A stretch of 32,967 nucleotides of DNA from Verrucomicrobiia bacterium Tous-C4TDCM (GTDB lineage: Bacteria; Verrucomicrobiota; Verrucomicrobiia; Verrucomicrobiales; Akkermansiaceae). A program made the translations under genes and the position numbers. Where the stretch lies: positions 1-32,967 of the forward strand of contig NEUO01000026.1 of the NCBI GenBank assembly GCA_002304315.1, in the 5' to 3' direction. Positions 16,236 to 25,100 of the stretch are shown here, piece after piece. The notes under the pieces are model-generated. The model saw only the letters and a list, made by a program, of their open reading frames with translations, ran no database searches and was not told the origin of the DNA. Numbering within the stretch: the first letter of the stretch is position 1; every line of letters starts with the position of its first letter.

Positions 16236-17933
16236 TCAGGGCAGTAAGATGCGCACGAAGTAGCTCGCCGGCTCGCCGGTCACGTCGATGAGGGCGCGGT
16301 AGGTGCCGGACCCGGCCGGGGTCTCGCTGATGGTGCTGTCCGAGGTCTTGTCGTCCGGGAAGCTGGCGAGCGTCGCGGAACCCTTGACCTGCCAGGTGGC
16401 GGGCAGGGTGTTCGGCGGCCCGGTGAAGTCGACGGTGAGGGTGTTTCCGCTGCGGCTGACCGCGGTGATGTTCAGCAGGGCGACGGTCGGGGGCGCGGCG
16501 GTGGTAAAGGTGCCGTCGCTGCCGGTGACGGTGCCGTAGAGATTGGTCGCCACGACGCGGAAGTGGTAGGTCTTCGACGGATCAAGCCCGGTCAGCAGGC
16601 CGCTGATCGCGGTCGGACTGAGCCCCGTGACCGGCGATGGGGTGGCGGCCACGCTGCTGCCGTAGGTGATGGTTTCGCCATACTCGATGGTCACGGTGGT
16701 GCTCGCGCCTTTCGCGTTCACCTTGCCGGCCACGCTGGCGGAGTTCGAGGTGATGCCGGAGGCGATGCCGGTCGTGGGGACCGGTGGTGCGGCGGTGGTG
16801 AAGGTCAGGTCGGCACCCGGGGTGGTGCCGTTCGTGCTGCTGGCAACCACGCGGTAGTGATAGGTGACGCCTGGATCGAGTCCGCTGAGAGCGGCGGTGA
16901 CCGCGGTGGAGGTGGAGCCGCTGACCGGGCTGGGGCTTGCGGCGGCGCTGCTGCCGTAGAGTGTGGTTTCGCCGTATTCGAAGGTCACGTTGGTAGTCGC
17001 GCCATTGGCCGTCACGTTGCCGGCAAGGGTGGCGCTGTTGTTGGTCACGGCGCTTGCCGCACCGGTCACGGCGCTCGGTGGGCCGGGGGTGGAGAAGGTC
17101 TGGTTGGCACCTGGGGCGGTGCCGTTGGCGCTCGTGCCGACGACGCGGAAATTGTAAGTCCGCCCCGGGATTAGGCCGGTGAGCGAGGCGCTGACCGCCG
17201 TGTCGGTGCTGCCGGTGACGGGCGACGGGCTGGCGGTGGCCGTGCTCCCGTAAGAGAGCGTCTCGCCATACTGAAAGGTGACCGTGGTGCTCGCGCCCTT
17301 GGCATTCACCGTGCCGGAGAGAGTCGCGATGGTCGAGGCGATGGCGGATGCGGAGCCGGTGGTGACCACGGGGAGCGGGGTGACCTGATTGACGCCGATG
17401 GTGGAAGCGGCGAGCGAATAGTCCGCAACGGAATTCCCGGGCAGACCGGCACCGAGTTGGATGGTTTGGCCGACAGTGATACCGGTAACCGCGACGAATG
17501 TTCCGGCGGCCCAGATCGGCGGAACTTTGGCAGCGGCAACGTCGTCGCGCACTCCGTTCGCACCCCAACCGACATAATCCCGCAGACTGGAGGCAGTGCC
17601 GAAACTGCCGTTGAGGTAGAGTCCCACTTCCCCACTCGCATCCGGAATGAATCCGGCGGTCATTTGAAGAGTGATCCATTGGCCCGGGGCCAGTGTGAGA
17701 GTACTGCTGCTTGAATTCGGCAAGTCGATCAGCGACGTGGTTACTTGCGGATAAAAGGGGCTTCCGTTGAGCCGGTTGCAGAGGAAATACCCGGTCATGT
17801 TCTCGGTCCCCGGGCCGGTGTTGAGGATCTCAACCTTGTTGTTGGTCAAATCGATCTCGCTGATGACCAGATCGGCATTCGCGACGGCAAAAGAGACCAG
17901 TGCCGAAGTAACTACGGTAGGGAAGAACTTCAC
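16236..17933 (-). CDS. Secreted lamin-tail and FN3-like repeat protein, 565 aa
   Basis: The start is GTG 17933, giving signal peptide MKFFPTVVTSALVSFAVANA. Residues 21-~180 look like a lamin-tail domain (DLVISEIDLTNNKVEILNTG, TGYFLCNRL, LAPGQWITLQM, YVGWG). Residues 189-482 hold three FN3-like repeats with an exact 98-residue period (YGETxxYGSxxxASPSPVxG, YxFRVV, FTT), followed by a C-terminal beta domain (VDFTGPP, YFVRILLP). No PEP-CTERM tail or other anchor is seen. It probably acts as an extracellular adhesin or matrix protein. Upstream of the GTG is CCTCCT, the anti-Shine-Dalgarno-like sequence rather than a Shine-Dalgarno, so start usage is unusual. It converges with the ArsC-like gene. 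Confidence 0.85.
   Translation of the reverse strand: MKFFPTVVTSALVSFAVANADLVISEIDLTNNKVEILNTGPGTENMTGYFLCNRLNGSPFYPQVTTSLIDLPNSSSSTLTLAPGQWITLQMTAGFIPDASGEVGLYLNGSFGTASSLRDYVGWGANGVRDDVAAAKVPPIWAAGTFVAVTGITVGQTIQLGAGLPGNSVADYSLAASTIGVNQVTPLPVVTTGSASAIASTIATLSGTVNAKGASTTVTFQYGETLSYGSTATASPSPVTGSTDTAVSASLTGLIPGRTYNFRVVGTSANGTAPGANQTFSTPGPPSAVTGAASAVTNNSATLAGNVTANGATTNVTFEYGETTLYGSSAAASPSPVSGSTSTAVTAALSGLDPGVTYHYRVVASSTNGTTPGADLTFTTAAPPVPTTGIASGITSNSASVAGKVNAKGASTTVTIEYGETITYGSSVAATPSPVTGLSPTAISGLLTGLDPSKTYHFRVVATNLYGTVTGSDGTFTTAAPPTVALLNITAVSRSGNTLTVDFTGPPNTLPATWQVKGSATLASFPDDKTSDSTISETPAGSGTYRALIDVTGEPASYFVRILLP
16488..17369 (-). repeat. Three tandem 98-codon (294-bp) repeats within the lamin-tail gene
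   Basis: Codons 189-286, 287-384 and 385-482 are in-register repeats, with the conserved YGET, SPSPV and FRVV/YRVV positions falling every 98 residues. Such arrays can expand or contract by recombination. Confidence 0.85.
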
Positions 17934-18110
17934 AGGAGGTTATAGAGGGTTAGGATTTTACGCTCGCATGATGTTTCCCGACTCCCGGGACGCAAGTGAC
18001 AATTTCGGAACCGCAATCCGGATTCGCCATGGGGGTATCGAGAGCTTCCCGATGCGGTAACAAGAACAGGCTCGCCGCCGTTTCGGGGCTCTGGTTGTTT
18101 GGGCGGCGGA

Positions 18111-20147
18111 ATGAGGTTCTTTCGTCTGGCCGGCCATCTGGTGGCGCTCGCTTGCTGCGTCGTGCCGTGCCGTGCGCTGCCCAGCGTGGCCCGGCAATGG
18201 AACGAGGAGAACCTCGCCGCGATCCGGATCGATGTGCCGCATCCGCCGGTTCACGCGCGGAATCTTTTCCATGTCGCCACGGGGATGTACGATGCTTGGG
18301 CGGCCTATGACGCGGTGGCGATCGGCTACATCCATCACGAGCGGGCGACCGCGCCCGACCTCGAGGCGGCGCGGCGCGAGGCCGTCAGCTACGCCGCCTA
18401 CCGGATTCTGCGCGCCCGTTTCGCGAACTCGGTGAACAAGGATCTCACGCTGCCCGCGCTGGACGCGCGGCTGGCGGCGCTGGGCTACGACAAGGACATC
18501 ACGACCACCACCGGCGGCAGCCCGGCGGCGCTGGGGAACCGGATCGCGGCTTCGATTCTGGCGTGGGGACTGGCCGATGGCTCCGGCCAGGCGGCGGGCT
18601 ACCGGGATCCCAGCTACGTGAACAACCAGCCGGTATTCGAGGTGATCGAGAACGGCGTGCCGCTCGGCGGTTATCCGGCCGGGGCGGATCCGGACCGCTG
18701 GCATCCGCTGACCTTTGACGAGGGCTTCGCGCAGAACGGAGTGGGGCCGATCTTTTTGCAGCCCTTCGTCGGCGTGACCTGGCTGCACACGCGGCCCTTC
18801 AGCCTGCGCCGGGTGGATCCGGCGCAGCCGTGGATCGATCCCGGTGGCCCGCCGAAACTGCGGGGCGGTCAGGCGGCCGCGTATCGGGCGGAAGCGCTCG
18901 ACGTGCTGGAGAAGAGCCGCGGGCTGGGATCGATGGAGTTGATCGATATTTCACCGGCGGCGCAGGGAAACCACCCGTTGGGCACCGAAAGCGGCAGCGG
19001 TTATCCGGTCAATCCGGCGACGGGTCTGCCCTATCCGTCCGAGTGGGTGCCGCGCGGCGACTACACGCGGGTGCTGGCCGAATACTGGGCGGACGGACCG
19101 GACTCCGAAACCCCGCCGGGCCATTGGCACAAGATCGCCAACCAGGTGAGCGATGCGCTGGTGGATAAAAAGATCGGCGGCAGCGGGCCGGTGGTGAGCG
19201 ATCTCGAATGGGACGTGAAGCTCTACTTCGCGCTGGCGGGTGCCACCCACGATGCGGCCTGCGCGGCGTGGTCGCTGAAACGGAAATACGATTCGCCGCG
19301 GCCGATCTCGATGATCCGCTTCATGGCGTTGCAGGGCCAGTCATCGGATGCGGGACTACCGGGCTATCATCCGGAGGGCCTGCCGCTGGTTCCGGGGTTG
19401 GTGGAGGTGGTCACGGCGACCTCACTGATGCCCGGCGGGGTGCACCACGGGAGCGGCTTCGCGATCGGCGAAGTGGTGGTTTTCACATGGCCGGGCCGGC
19501 CCGAGGATCCGACGGCGCAGCGCAGCCTGCCGCGCTGGATCCGGGGGACGGATTGGTTTCCCTATCAGGACCGGACCTTCGTCTCGCCGGCATTTCCGGG
19601 CTACATGTCGGGCCACAGCACCTTCAGCCGGGCGGCCGCGGAGGTGCTCGCGGCGATCACCGGGAGCCCGTACTTTCCCGGTGCGAGCGGTGGCTTCAGC
19701 GCAGCGGCAAACGGCTACCTGGAGTTCGAATACGGGCCATCGGTGACGGTGAACTTGAAATGGGCGACGTATTTCGATGCCGCCGACGAGGCCGGCGTCT
19801 CGCGCCGCTGGGGCGGGATCCATCCGCGGGTGGACGATCTGCCGGCGCGGGTGGTGGGCTCGCAATGCGGGAACCAGGTGTGGGCGCTCGTGCCGAAATA
19901 CTGGAATGGTAGTATCACCGGCGAGGAGATGTTCCCGGAGATCTCGCGACCGGATGCCACGACCGCGGTGCTCGCGTGGGAAGCCGTGCCGGGGCTGTGG
20001 TACCGCGTGGAGCGAAGCACCGGCTTGAGCGGGTGGGGCGATGTCCACGGACCGGTGCAGGCAACGGAATCAAGGATGGGCTGGACCGATGACGAGGCGG
20101 CCGGGCCGAGGGGCTTCTACCGCATCGTGCAGACGGCCGGGCCTTGA
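18111..20147 (+). CDS. Vanadium-dependent haloperoxidase/PAP2-superfamily protein, exported
   Basis: 678 aa from ATG 18111 (a TTG at 18099 is less likely). The signal peptide is MRFFRLAGHLVALACCVVPCRA. All three conserved vanadate/phosphate-binding motifs are present and ordered: K390-x6-R397-P398 (KRKYDSPRP), S500-G501-H502 (YMSGHST) and S564-R565-x5-H571 (SRRWGGIH). The family includes vanadium chloro-/bromoperoxidases and acid phosphatases that share this fold. The long helical N-terminus (GNRIAASILAWG, WHKIANQVSDALV) matches bacterial 'vanadium-dependent haloperoxidase' proteins. The C-terminal ~65 residues (LAWEAVPGLWYRVERST, FYRIVQTAG) form a verrucomicrobial exported-protein tail. It starts divergently from the lamin-tail gene; a Tat-exported partner follows. 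Confidence 0.88.
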   Translation: MRFFRLAGHLVALACCVVPCRALPSVARQWNEENLAAIRIDVPHPPVHARNLFHVATGMYDAWAAYDAVAIGYIHHERATAPDLEAARREAVSYAAYRILRARFANSVNKDLTLPALDARLAALGYDKDITTTTGGSPAALGNRIAASILAWGLADGSGQAAGYRDPSYVNNQPVFEVIENGVPLGGYPAGADPDRWHPLTFDEGFAQNGVGPIFLQPFVGVTWLHTRPFSLRRVDPAQPWIDPGGPPKLRGGQAAAYRAEALDVLEKSRGLGSMELIDISPAAQGNHPLGTESGSGYPVNPATGLPYPSEWVPRGDYTRVLAEYWADGPDSETPPGHWHKIANQVSDALVDKKIGGSGPVVSDLEWDVKLYFALAGATHDAACAAWSLKRKYDSPRPISMIRFMALQGQSSDAGLPGYHPEGLPLVPGLVEVVTATSLMPGGVHHGSGFAIGEVVVFTWPGRPEDPTAQRSLPRWIRGTDWFPYQDRTFVSPAFPGYMSGHSTFSRAAAEVLAAITGSPYFPGASGGFSAAANGYLEFEYGPSVTVNLKWATYFDAADEAGVSRRWGGIHPRVDDLPARVVGSQCGNQVWALVPKYWNGSITGEEMFPEISRPDATTAVLAWEAVPGLWYRVERSTGLSGWGDVHGPVQATESRMGWTDDEAAGPRGFYRIVQTAGP

Positions 20148-20213
20148 CCGTGCGAAGCATTCCCTTGCACCGGCAGGCGGGATGAGCCACCGTCGTAGGG
20201 AATCGAAAAAGCG

Positions 20214-21704
20214 ATGCACGAGGAATGGACAAGACGGGGATTCATGGCCGCGGGCGCGCTTGGCGGGCTGGGCTTTCTCTCGCATTTGCCGCGGCTGTCG
20301 GCGGAGGAAGCAAAGGTCGATCCGGGGATGGTGCGCTTTCTGCCGGAGATCGAGCCGCTGGTGCGCTTGATTGAGACGACCTCACGGGAGCGGCTGTTGG
20401 AAGAGATCGGCATGAAAATCCGCGGCGGCACCGGCTACCGCGAAATCCTGACCGCGGTGTTGCTGGCCGGGATCCGCAACATCCAGCCGCGGCCGGTGGG
20501 TTTCAAATTCCACGCGGTGCTGGTGGTGAACTCGGCCCACCTGGCCAGCCAGAATTCAGCGGATGCCGACCGCTGGCTGCCGCTGTTCTGGGCGCTGGAC
20601 CAGTTCAAGTCGTCGCAGGCGAGGGATGTGAAGGAGGGCGACTGGACCATGGAGGCGGTGTTCGAACCTTCGATACCGTCCGCGGACCGGGCGGCGGCTT
20701 CGTTTGCGTCCGGGATGGATGCGTGGGACCTTGGCTGTGCCGACAGCGCGGCGGCGGGGTTGGCGCGGGGTGGCGCGACGCAGGCGGCTTTCGATCTGTT
20801 CTGCCGCTTCGGCGCGCGGGACTACCGGGACATCGGGCACAAGGCGATCTATGTCGCCAACAGTTGGCGGCTCTTGCAGACGATCGGCTGGCAGCACTCG
20901 GAGCCGGTGCTGCGTTCGCTGGCCTATGCCTTGCTGGCGCACGACGGGAAAAATCCGGCGGAAGGCGATGAACTCGCCGACCGGCCGGGACGGAAGAACC
21001 AGGAGCGGCTGAAGGAGATCCGTGCGACTTGGAACGGCGGCGAAAACCGGCCGGAGGTGGCGGCGGAAATGCTGGCTGCGTTGCGCGGCGGAACTTGGGA
21101 TGAGACCTCGGCGAAGGTGGTGTCGCTGATCAATGCCGGCAGCGGACCGCAGCCCGTCTGGGATGCCATGTTCCAATTCGCGGCGGAGTTGCTGATGAGG
21201 AAGCCTGGCATCATCTCGCTGCATGCCTGCACCACGACCAACGCGCTTCACTATTCTTTCCGCAATGCCGCCAACGATGAAACACGGCGCTTCCTGATGC
21301 TGCAATGCGCCTCCTTCCTGCCGCTGTTCCGCGACGACGCCGGGGTGAAAGACGGCGTCGCGATCGATGGCTTCGAACCGCTCGCCGGGGAGTCGGGCGG
21401 AGCTCCGGGCGTCGAGGAAATTTTTGCCGGGCTGGCGGACGACCGGATGGGCGCGGCGCGGCGGACGCTGGCTTTTCTGGATGCCGGTGGCGACCCGAGG
21501 GCCTTCGCCGCCGCAGCACAGCGCTTGATCTATCTGAAGGGCACGGACTCCCACGACTACAAGTTCAGCAGCGCCCTGTTAGAAGACTTTCACGTCGTGT
21601 CGCCGGCCTTCCGGAACCGCTTCCTCGCGGCAGGGGTGCACTGGTTGAAGGGATCAACGTTGCCGGATTCGCCGCTGGTCGCGCGGAGCAGGGCGGCGAT
21701 TTGA
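20214..21704 (+). CDS. Tat-exported protein of unknown family, 496 aa
   Basis: The N-terminus TRRGFMAAGALGGLGFLSHL is a twin-arginine signal with a hydrophobic core; the mature protein starts near SAEEAK. The body is helical and hydrophilic with no motif I can match to a family (MVRFLPEIEPLVRLIETTS, KFHAVLVVNSAHLASQ, FDLFCRFGARDYRDIGHKAIYVANSW, FLDAGGDPRAFAAAAQRLIYLKGTDSHDYKFSSALL). Several His, Cys and Asp residues are present (FCRFGARDYRDIGHK, SLHACTTTN), but no metal site is proven. Tat export implies folding or cofactor insertion in the cytosol. It is 66 bp downstream of the haloperoxidase-like gene in the same direction, so a shared pathway is plausible, not shown. Confidence 0.85.
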   Translation: MHEEWTRRGFMAAGALGGLGFLSHLPRLSAEEAKVDPGMVRFLPEIEPLVRLIETTSRERLLEEIGMKIRGGTGYREILTAVLLAGIRNIQPRPVGFKFHAVLVVNSAHLASQNSADADRWLPLFWALDQFKSSQARDVKEGDWTMEAVFEPSIPSADRAAASFASGMDAWDLGCADSAAAGLARGGATQAAFDLFCRFGARDYRDIGHKAIYVANSWRLLQTIGWQHSEPVLRSLAYALLAHDGKNPAEGDELADRPGRKNQERLKEIRATWNGGENRPEVAAEMLAALRGGTWDETSAKVVSLINAGSGPQPVWDAMFQFAAELLMRKPGIISLHACTTTNALHYSFRNAANDETRRFLMLQCASFLPLFRDDAGVKDGVAIDGFEPLAGESGGAPGVEEIFAGLADDRMGAARRTLAFLDAGGDPRAFAAAAQRLIYLKGTDSHDYKFSSALLEDFHVVSPAFRNRFLAAGVHWLKGSTLPDSPLVARSRAAI

Positions 21705-22121
21705 GGGGACGCTCTTGCCGTGCTGTCCGACCCCGGATCGGGTCGTTTCGGAGTGCGGCGGCACGACCTCCCCGTTACCCACAAGTCGAGGTCGGGAAAT
21801 CAAGGAGTGGCGGACTCCGATCCGCCATGCCCATGAGCCGCAAATGATCTGAGGGAACCGCCTTTCAGTCGCTTGCCAGGCGCATGGCGGATCGGAGTCC
21901 GCCACTCCGTGGGCATCGACGCGAATGCGTCGGAAAAACTACCACTTGTGGGTAACGGGTAGTGCACGACGTCGCTCAGGCCCGGGGTGAAGTCCGCAGC
22001 ACCTCGCCGGCCGCGGACACGTCGCGGAGGCAATCCGTGGGCAGCCGAACGTAGCACCCTTTCTCCAAGCCAAAGCTGCGTCGTGCCGCAGCACTCCATG
22101 TATGAATTCGCGCCGGCCGGA
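21705..22121. other. Intergenic region holding a three-layer palindromic element
   Basis: 417 bp between convergent genes. No gene is supported. It contains the nested inverted repeats at 21750-22097. No canonical terminator with a T-run is evident. Confidence 0.7.
21750..22097. repeat. Three-layer nested inverted repeat
   Basis: Outer arms 21750-21767 and 22080-22097 match inverted at 17 of 18 positions (GGAGTGCGGCGGCACGAC-type). Middle arms 21771-21786 and 21944-21959 are a perfect 16-bp inverted pair (CCCGTTACCCACAAGT). Inner arms 21804-21830 and 21882-21908 are a perfect 27-bp inverted pair, each arm itself containing TGGCGGA-N6-TCCGCCA. The layered form suggests successive insertions of dispersed palindromic repeats into one another. 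Confidence 0.88.
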
Positions 22122-25100
22122 TCAGCCCCACTCGCAGAGCGATTCCAGATACGCGGCGGAGCCGTCGCGTAGCCAGCCGTCGAGCTGCGCGGGATCCTTC
22201 AACTGCTGGCCGCGGAGGCGGGGGACGGCGACGTAGCGGGTCTGGATCGTCGGGAGCTGGCTCATGTCGACCCACAGTTTTTCGAACTGGCAGACCGGGA
22301 AGACGTCCTCCTGGCCGTGGCCCCAGCGCTTTTTGACGTCCTTGAGCGTGATGTAGGTCGGCATCCGGGCGGCGAGGGCGCGGATCGCGGTGGCGACCTT
22401 CGCAGCGTCGGTGAGATCGGCGCGGGTGAGCTTGAAGGCGGCGAGCAGGGCGTCGATGTCGATCCAACAGGTATTAGAGTTGTAGTAGGTCAGGTGGAAC
22501 TCGTCCTCCTCGCGCGGCATCGCGAGGCCTTCGACCAGTTGCGGGTGGCCGTTGACCAAGGCGAGGCCGCCTCCGCGGTCCTCGAGGCGGCGGGTGATGA
22601 CTTCGAAGGTCAGGCCGGCGCCGCTTTCGAGGTGGTGGCCTAACAGGGCGGGGTCGACGTTCATCCCGACGGTGTCGATGTTGTGAAGCACCAGCGTCTT
22701 TAACTGCGGGCGCTCCTCCAACAAGGCGGCGAGGGTTCCGTTGCGCAGCAGGTTGGGGACTTCATACCAGTGGCCGACGGGATGGAGGCACTGCTGGGGA
22801 AGGTTCGCGGTGTAGTCGGACGCTTCGCCGGTCGACTCCGCCCAGCCGATCAGCGCGGTGCGCAGGCTGTCGCGGACTTTCTGCTGCTGGACGTCGAGCG
22901 TCTGCTGGGGCATTTCCTCCCAGGCGAAGCGCAGGTCGCGGACGGTGGGGACGGTGCGCAGGCCGATCGACTTGCCTTCGGAAAGGAGCAGCGGCCCTTG
23001 GTAGCCGAACTGGTCGTGCTGGTCGAGGAAGCGGCGGGTCGGCTCGTGCGAGAAGTAGCTGGTGGTGAAGATGTGGGGCAGCGGGGTGCCGCAGAGTTGC
23101 GAGACCTTGCGGCTTTTCGCGAGGTGGGTCTCGACGAAGGAGCGATGGCGTCCGCCGAGCTTGCAGAAGGGATGCAGCGCCTTGACCACGCCCGCGCCCT
23201 GGGTCCAGCGGGAGCCGGCGCCGGCGGCGAGGGTGACCACGGCGACCTCGCCGTTCTTGAGCGCGGAGAGGCCTCGTTCGCGGTGGTTGGCGGTGAGGGT
23301 GGCGGAACTTGTTAGATCGGACTCGCGCACGTCCTCGATCACCGAGTTGGCGGGCAGGCGGTTCTGGGCGAGGCCGATGCGGCCGGCCTTGAGGTCGTCG
23401 CGGATCTGCTCGTGCATCACGCGGTCGAAGCCGTATTTCGCGAGCAGGGCGTCGAGGGTGTCGCGGTTGCCGGAGTCGTCGCCGCCGTGCGGGAAGATCG
23501 AGTCGAACAAGGTCTGCACCATGCCTTCGAGTTCCGGGCGCTTGCGGCAGGCGGCGGCGAAGCAGTCGAGCTCGGCGAGGCGCGGCGCGCCGAGCTGCTG
23601 GCGGTCCATGCGCAGCAGGGTGGGGACGACGAAGCGGTAGTAGCCGGACGGCATGAGCGCATCTTCGCCGGTTAGAAGGTCGGCCCAGGTGCCGCGCTCG
23701 TTGATGGCGAAGTCGTAGACGACCGGCTCCATCGCGAAGGGCAGGGCGGCGGCGAGGGCGCGCTTGGTGTCCGACATCAGCTGCTGGAGGAACTGCTGGC
23801 CTTCGGATTTGCGTTCGGGGGCGAAGATGAATCCCATCCCGCCGCCGGCCATCCCGCCGAGCATCCAGAAGCCCCAGAAGTCGTCGCCGAAGGCCGCGCG
23901 GGTCTTGTCGATCAGGGTCTGGGTGTAGAGGTTTCCGGCCCAGGGGATGATGATCTGGATCGGGCCGTTGAAGTTCTCCATGGTCGCCGCGCCGATCGCC
24001 GGGACGTCGCCGGATTTCAAGGCGGCGAGGATGCGGTCGAGCACGCCGTGGGTTTCCTGGCGGGCCGACCATTCCGGCTCGCTGCGCAGGAGGTACTTCT
24101 CGGTGACCATCTCAAGGATGGGGCCGACGTTCTGCGCCATGCCGCCGTGGACGAGGACCAGCGAGTCCTGGAGTTTCTTGCGCGCGGCGGCCGGGGCGTC
24201 GTCGTGGTCGAGGATGCGGTGGGTCGGCATCAGGCGGCCGCGGCTGATGCCGAATTCGGGGTCGCCTTCGCGGGCGACCGCGCCGGTGATCAGCTTCATG
24301 CCGGGCCAAACGCCGCCGGAGTCCTGCCAACCGCCGCCGGAGCCGCCGATCCATTCGCCGAGCAGGGCGCGGGCGAGCACGATGCGGCGTTCGTCTTCGG
24401 CGAGTCCGCCTGTTAGAGAGCTCGCCTGGCCGGTGGCGCGCATGCAGGCACCGATCAGGGCGGCGAGCAGGTTGGTCGAGACCGCGAGCCGCGAGCCCTT
24501 GGGGATGTTGTTGACGTTGCTGACCAGTTCGAGGCCGAGGCCGGGACCGACGACCCGCTCTAACAGATCGGCGAGGCTCTGGCCGGAGCCTTCGATGCCG
24601 GGCGGCACGATGCCGCTGGCGATGACCGCGGCCTTGAGCAGGCCGAGGTAGTCCTTCGCGAAATCGAACACCTCGTTGAGGCTGGAAATTTCCGCGGTGC
24701 AGCCGAGGTCGACGCTGGTGAGTCGGAGGACCGGCTGCTCGATCACCCGCAGGCTGGCTTCGACCGGCGGGCTCGGTTCCTTGTCGCGGCCGTGGACGGC
24801 GAGGTCGACGGAGATGTTCAGGACCTTCGCGCCGTCGGGATAGTCCATGCCGAGGAAGAAGATGTCGCTCCAGCCGCAGTGGGTCAGGTCCATGCGGACC
24901 GGAGTGCGTTCGCGCAGCACCGGGTAGAGGCCGCTGGCGGGATCCCGGACGAGGAGTTCCTTGCGCAGGCGCAGCGGCTGGTCGGCCGGGTGGCCCATGC
25001 GGAACATCCACTGGTTGCCGCTGACGCTGCGGACGCTGCGGCGGACTTGGTCGGCCAGGGTTTGGAAGGCGAGCTTCTGGTAGGCGGCGGCGAGCGCGCT

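Noticed and set aside
22762-24072. A 436-codon minus-strand frame inside the kinase-pyrophosphorylase gene
   Set aside because: Arg/Pro-rich shadow; kinase and nucleotidyl motifs are in the 22122-25472 frame.
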